The notes under the pieces: model-generated
What the model was told of the DNA's origin: nothing
Database searches by the model: none
Seen by the model: only the letters and a program-made list of their open reading frames with translations
DNA from: Falsiroseomonas sp051433195
GTDB lineage: Bacteria; Pseudomonadota; Alphaproteobacteria; Acetobacterales; Acetobacteraceae
Direction: 5' to 3'
DNA length: 64,000 nt
Assembly: GCF_051433195.1 (NCBI RefSeq)
Contig: NZ_JBHMFT010000015.1
Span: forward strand, 1-64,000
Position numbers and translations under genes: made by a program
Shown here: positions 62,351 to 64,000 of the stretch, one piece after another
How positions within the stretch are numbered: position 1 is the first letter of the stretch
Layout of the letters: every line of letters begins with the position of its first letter

Positions 62351-62450
62351 ATGGCGCAGCCCGAAGAAGCCGGCCGCGCCGAGCAGCCCCAGCGCCGCCA
62401 GCCAGGCCAGCGCCCGGCGCAGGGTCAGCGCCCGATCACCCCGCCACCGA

Positions 62451-63380
62451 TCACTCCGCCGCCTGGCGTGCCGGCTCCCCCGTCGAGCCCGGCCGCCGCA
62501 CCCGCAGCCGGCGGATGCGGCGCGGGTCGGCGTCCAGCACCCGGAATTCCAGGCCAGATGGGTGCGAGATCAGCTCCCCCCGCGCCGGCACGCGGCCGGC
62601 CAGGGTGAAGATCAGCCCGCCCACGGTATCGATGTCCGCGCTGCGCTCCTCCTCCGTCAGCACGGCGCCGAATTTTTGCTCGAAGGCCTCCACCGTGGTG
62701 CGGGCGTCGAGTTCGACGGTGCCGTCCGGCCGGTCCAGGATCGTCACCGGCGCCACCTCGTCATGCTCGTCCGAGATGTCGCCGACGATGGTCTCGACCA
62801 GATCCTCGATCGTCACCAGGCCGTCGATGCCGCCATATTCATCCACCACCAGCGCCATGTGGATGCGCGCGGCGCGCATCTGCAGCAGCATGTCGAGCAC
62901 CGGGATGGTCGGGACCACGAACAGCGGCCGGCGCAGGATCGCCTTCAATGAAAAGCTGGCCGGGTCGCGGCCGACGGCGGCGAAGACGTCCTTGATGTGG
63001 ACCATGCCGACGATGTCGTCGAGGTTCTCCCGGTACACCGGAAAGCGGCTGTGGCCCTCGCGCTGGATCAGGCGGATGGCCTGGTCGAGCGTCAGATCCT
63101 CCGACATCGCCAGGATGTCGGCGCGCGGCACCATCACGTCGTAGGCCGCCTTGTCGCGCAGCCGCAGCACGTTGCCGAGCAGCGCGCGCTCATTCGGGTC
63201 GAGCCCGCCGCCAAAGCCGTCCGGCGTTCGCGGCGCGCCTTCCTCCTGCCGGCCTTCCAGCAGTTCCTCGACCTGGTCGCGCACCGTATCGGCCGTGCGG
63301 CGCCGCAGCAGGCCCTGGATGCGCCAGAGCAGGGTGTTGCGCTTTTCGACGGGTGTGCCGTCTTCTCCGTTGCCGCTCAT
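62451..63380 (-). CDS. corC: CorC/HlyC-family CBS-domain protein
   Basis: The 309-residue protein has two CBS domains (MVPRADILAMSEDLTLDQAIRLIQREGHSRFPVYRENLDDIVGMVHIKDV and PTIPVLDMLLQMRAARIHMALVVDEYGGIDGLVTIEDLVETIVGDI). A CorC_HlyC FAD-fold-like domain follows (DGTVELDARTTVEAFEQKFG). It has been linked to magnesium/cobalt resistance. It lacks the membrane DUF21 domain, as soluble CorC does. Its start overlaps the ybeY stop (ATGA), the conserved ybeY-corC pair. Confidence 0.93.
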   Translation of the reverse strand: MSGNGEDGTPVEKRNTLLWRIQGLLRRRTADTVRDQVEELLEGRQEEGAPRTPDGFGGGLDPNERALLGNVLRLRDKAAYDVMVPRADILAMSEDLTLDQAIRLIQREGHSRFPVYRENLDDIVGMVHIKDVFAAVGRDPASFSLKAILRRPLFVVPTIPVLDMLLQMRAARIHMALVVDEYGGIDGLVTIEDLVETIVGDISDEHDEVAPVTILDRPDGTVELDARTTVEAFEQKFGAVLTEEERSADIDTVGGLIFTLAGRVPARGELISHPSGLEFRVLDADPRRIRRLRVRRPGSTGEPARQAAE

Positions 63381-63904
63381 GATGCAGGCCGTCCCCGGCC
63401 CTCCTTCCAGGGGTTGGGGCGGCCGAGGCGGCGCATGATGCGCGCCTCCGCCTGTTCCATGCGCCGCGCCTCGCCGGCCAGCAGGTGGTCGTGGCCGGCC
63501 AGGTGCAGGGCGCCATGCGCCAGCAGATGCGCCAGGTGGTCCGCGGCGCTGCGCCCGGCCTCCCGCGCTTCGCGCCGCACCACGCCGAGCGCCAGGGCGA
63601 TGTCGCCCAGGTGGCCGGGCATGCCGCCGGGGAAGGACAGCACGTTGGTGGGCTTCGCCTTGTCGCGATGGCCGGTGTTCAGCCGCTTGACCTCGGCATC
63701 GTCGGTCAGCAGCACGGTGACGGCGCCCTCGGCGCCGGCATCCCGCAGCGCCGCGGCCACGGCACGGCGGGCCAGCGCGTCCGGCCGGGCTACGGCGGCG
63801 CGCCACTTCTGGGTGGCGAGGACGACGGTGATGCCCGCCTCCCCCTCCTGCATCCCGGCCCCGGCAAGCCTGCCGGGGTCGGGATGACTACTTAACGGTT
63901 CCAT
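63377..63904 (-). CDS. ybeY: Endoribonuclease YbeY (rRNA maturation factor)
   Basis: The 175-residue protein has LTDDAEVKRLNTGHRDKAKPTNVLSFPGG and the metal site HLLAHGALHLAGHDHLLAGEARRME, the H-x3-H-x5-H pattern of YbeY. It processes the 3' end of 16S rRNA and takes part in ribosome quality control. The ATG at 63904 has GGAG upstream. The next gene on this strand would normally be phoH, beyond the right edge. Confidence 0.95.
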   Translation of the reverse strand: MEPLSSHPDPGRLAGAGMQEGEAGITVVLATQKWRAAVARPDALARRAVAAALRDAGAEGAVTVLLTDDAEVKRLNTGHRDKAKPTNVLSFPGGMPGHLGDIALALGVVRREAREAGRSAADHLAHLLAHGALHLAGHDHLLAGEARRMEQAEARIMRRLGRPNPWKEGRGRPAS

Positions 63905-64000
63905 CGCTCTCCAACTGCCTCCGGCGCGGGACAATGGCCCCGTGCCGCAAATCCCTCAACGCCCGCGCGGTGCCGGGTCACTCCGGCCCGAAGCCGACTG
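63905..64000 (-). other. Window edge, possible 3' end of an upstream gene
   Basis: One minus-strand frame runs from the window edge to a stop near 63957, ending SDPAPRGR. It could be the tail of the upstream gene, expected to be phoH by synteny, but too little is visible to name it. Confidence 0.25.

Overview
The window comes from a high-GC alphaproteobacterial chromosome, most probably Acetobacteraceae (Roseomonas-like). This rests on gene order: ppsR-maf facing hemE across an origin-like gap, mltA-Tim44 beside it, and glnD-mutS-maeB. Several orphan Bug/TctC periplasmic binding proteins fit the same group. The lineage is inferred from gene content; no search was run.

Layout. 1-2901 is accessory debris: fragments of two IS3-type transposases, a TspO-like membrane protein and a frameshifted protein with a HUH-like motif. 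3006-9672 is an intact catabolic module (class II aldolase, two Bug binding proteins, Ldh2-type dehydrogenase, metallo-beta-lactamase hydrolase) under a LysR regulator, with a divergent amidohydrolase; its substrate is unknown. 9694-17680 is a decaying island: an IS3 element with a 1-nt lesion, a LysR gene cut short beside it, an intact quinone-reductase-like gene plus DUF6220, RidA and DUF4269 genes, and broken carotenoid oxygenase, sensor kinase, S9 peptidase, AraC and SDR genes. It ends at a 3' half of tRNA-Gly.

17799-38470 is mostly ordinary chromosome: oxyR, accD-folC, an NCS2 permease with an extra cytosolic domain, a PQQ-type sugar dehydrogenase, GDP-mannose synthesis, trpS, a bactofilin, an adenosine kinase-like gene and typA. 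It also carries a double-glycine-leader RTX protein next to a paralogue that has lost its RTX repeats, an AmpG-like transporter and a MITE-like repeat.

38467-52090 is the origin-proximal block. The 409-bp gap between ppsR and hemE holds DnaA-box-like sites, repeated GGATGGAATC-type motifs, eight GANTC sites in about 255 bp and an AT-rich stretch, so I call it a candidate oriC. hemE, mltA, Tim44, glnD, mutS and maeB follow.

52092-64000 contains an FkbM methyltransferase, a GH65 phosphorylase convergent with a beta-phosphoglucomutase (together a disaccharide phosphorolysis route), a third Bug protein divergent from a PuuD-like amidotransferase, an arginase-family gene behind a promoter, a folded leader and a terminator-like hairpin, then dnaN, an extensin-like gene, corC and ybeY.
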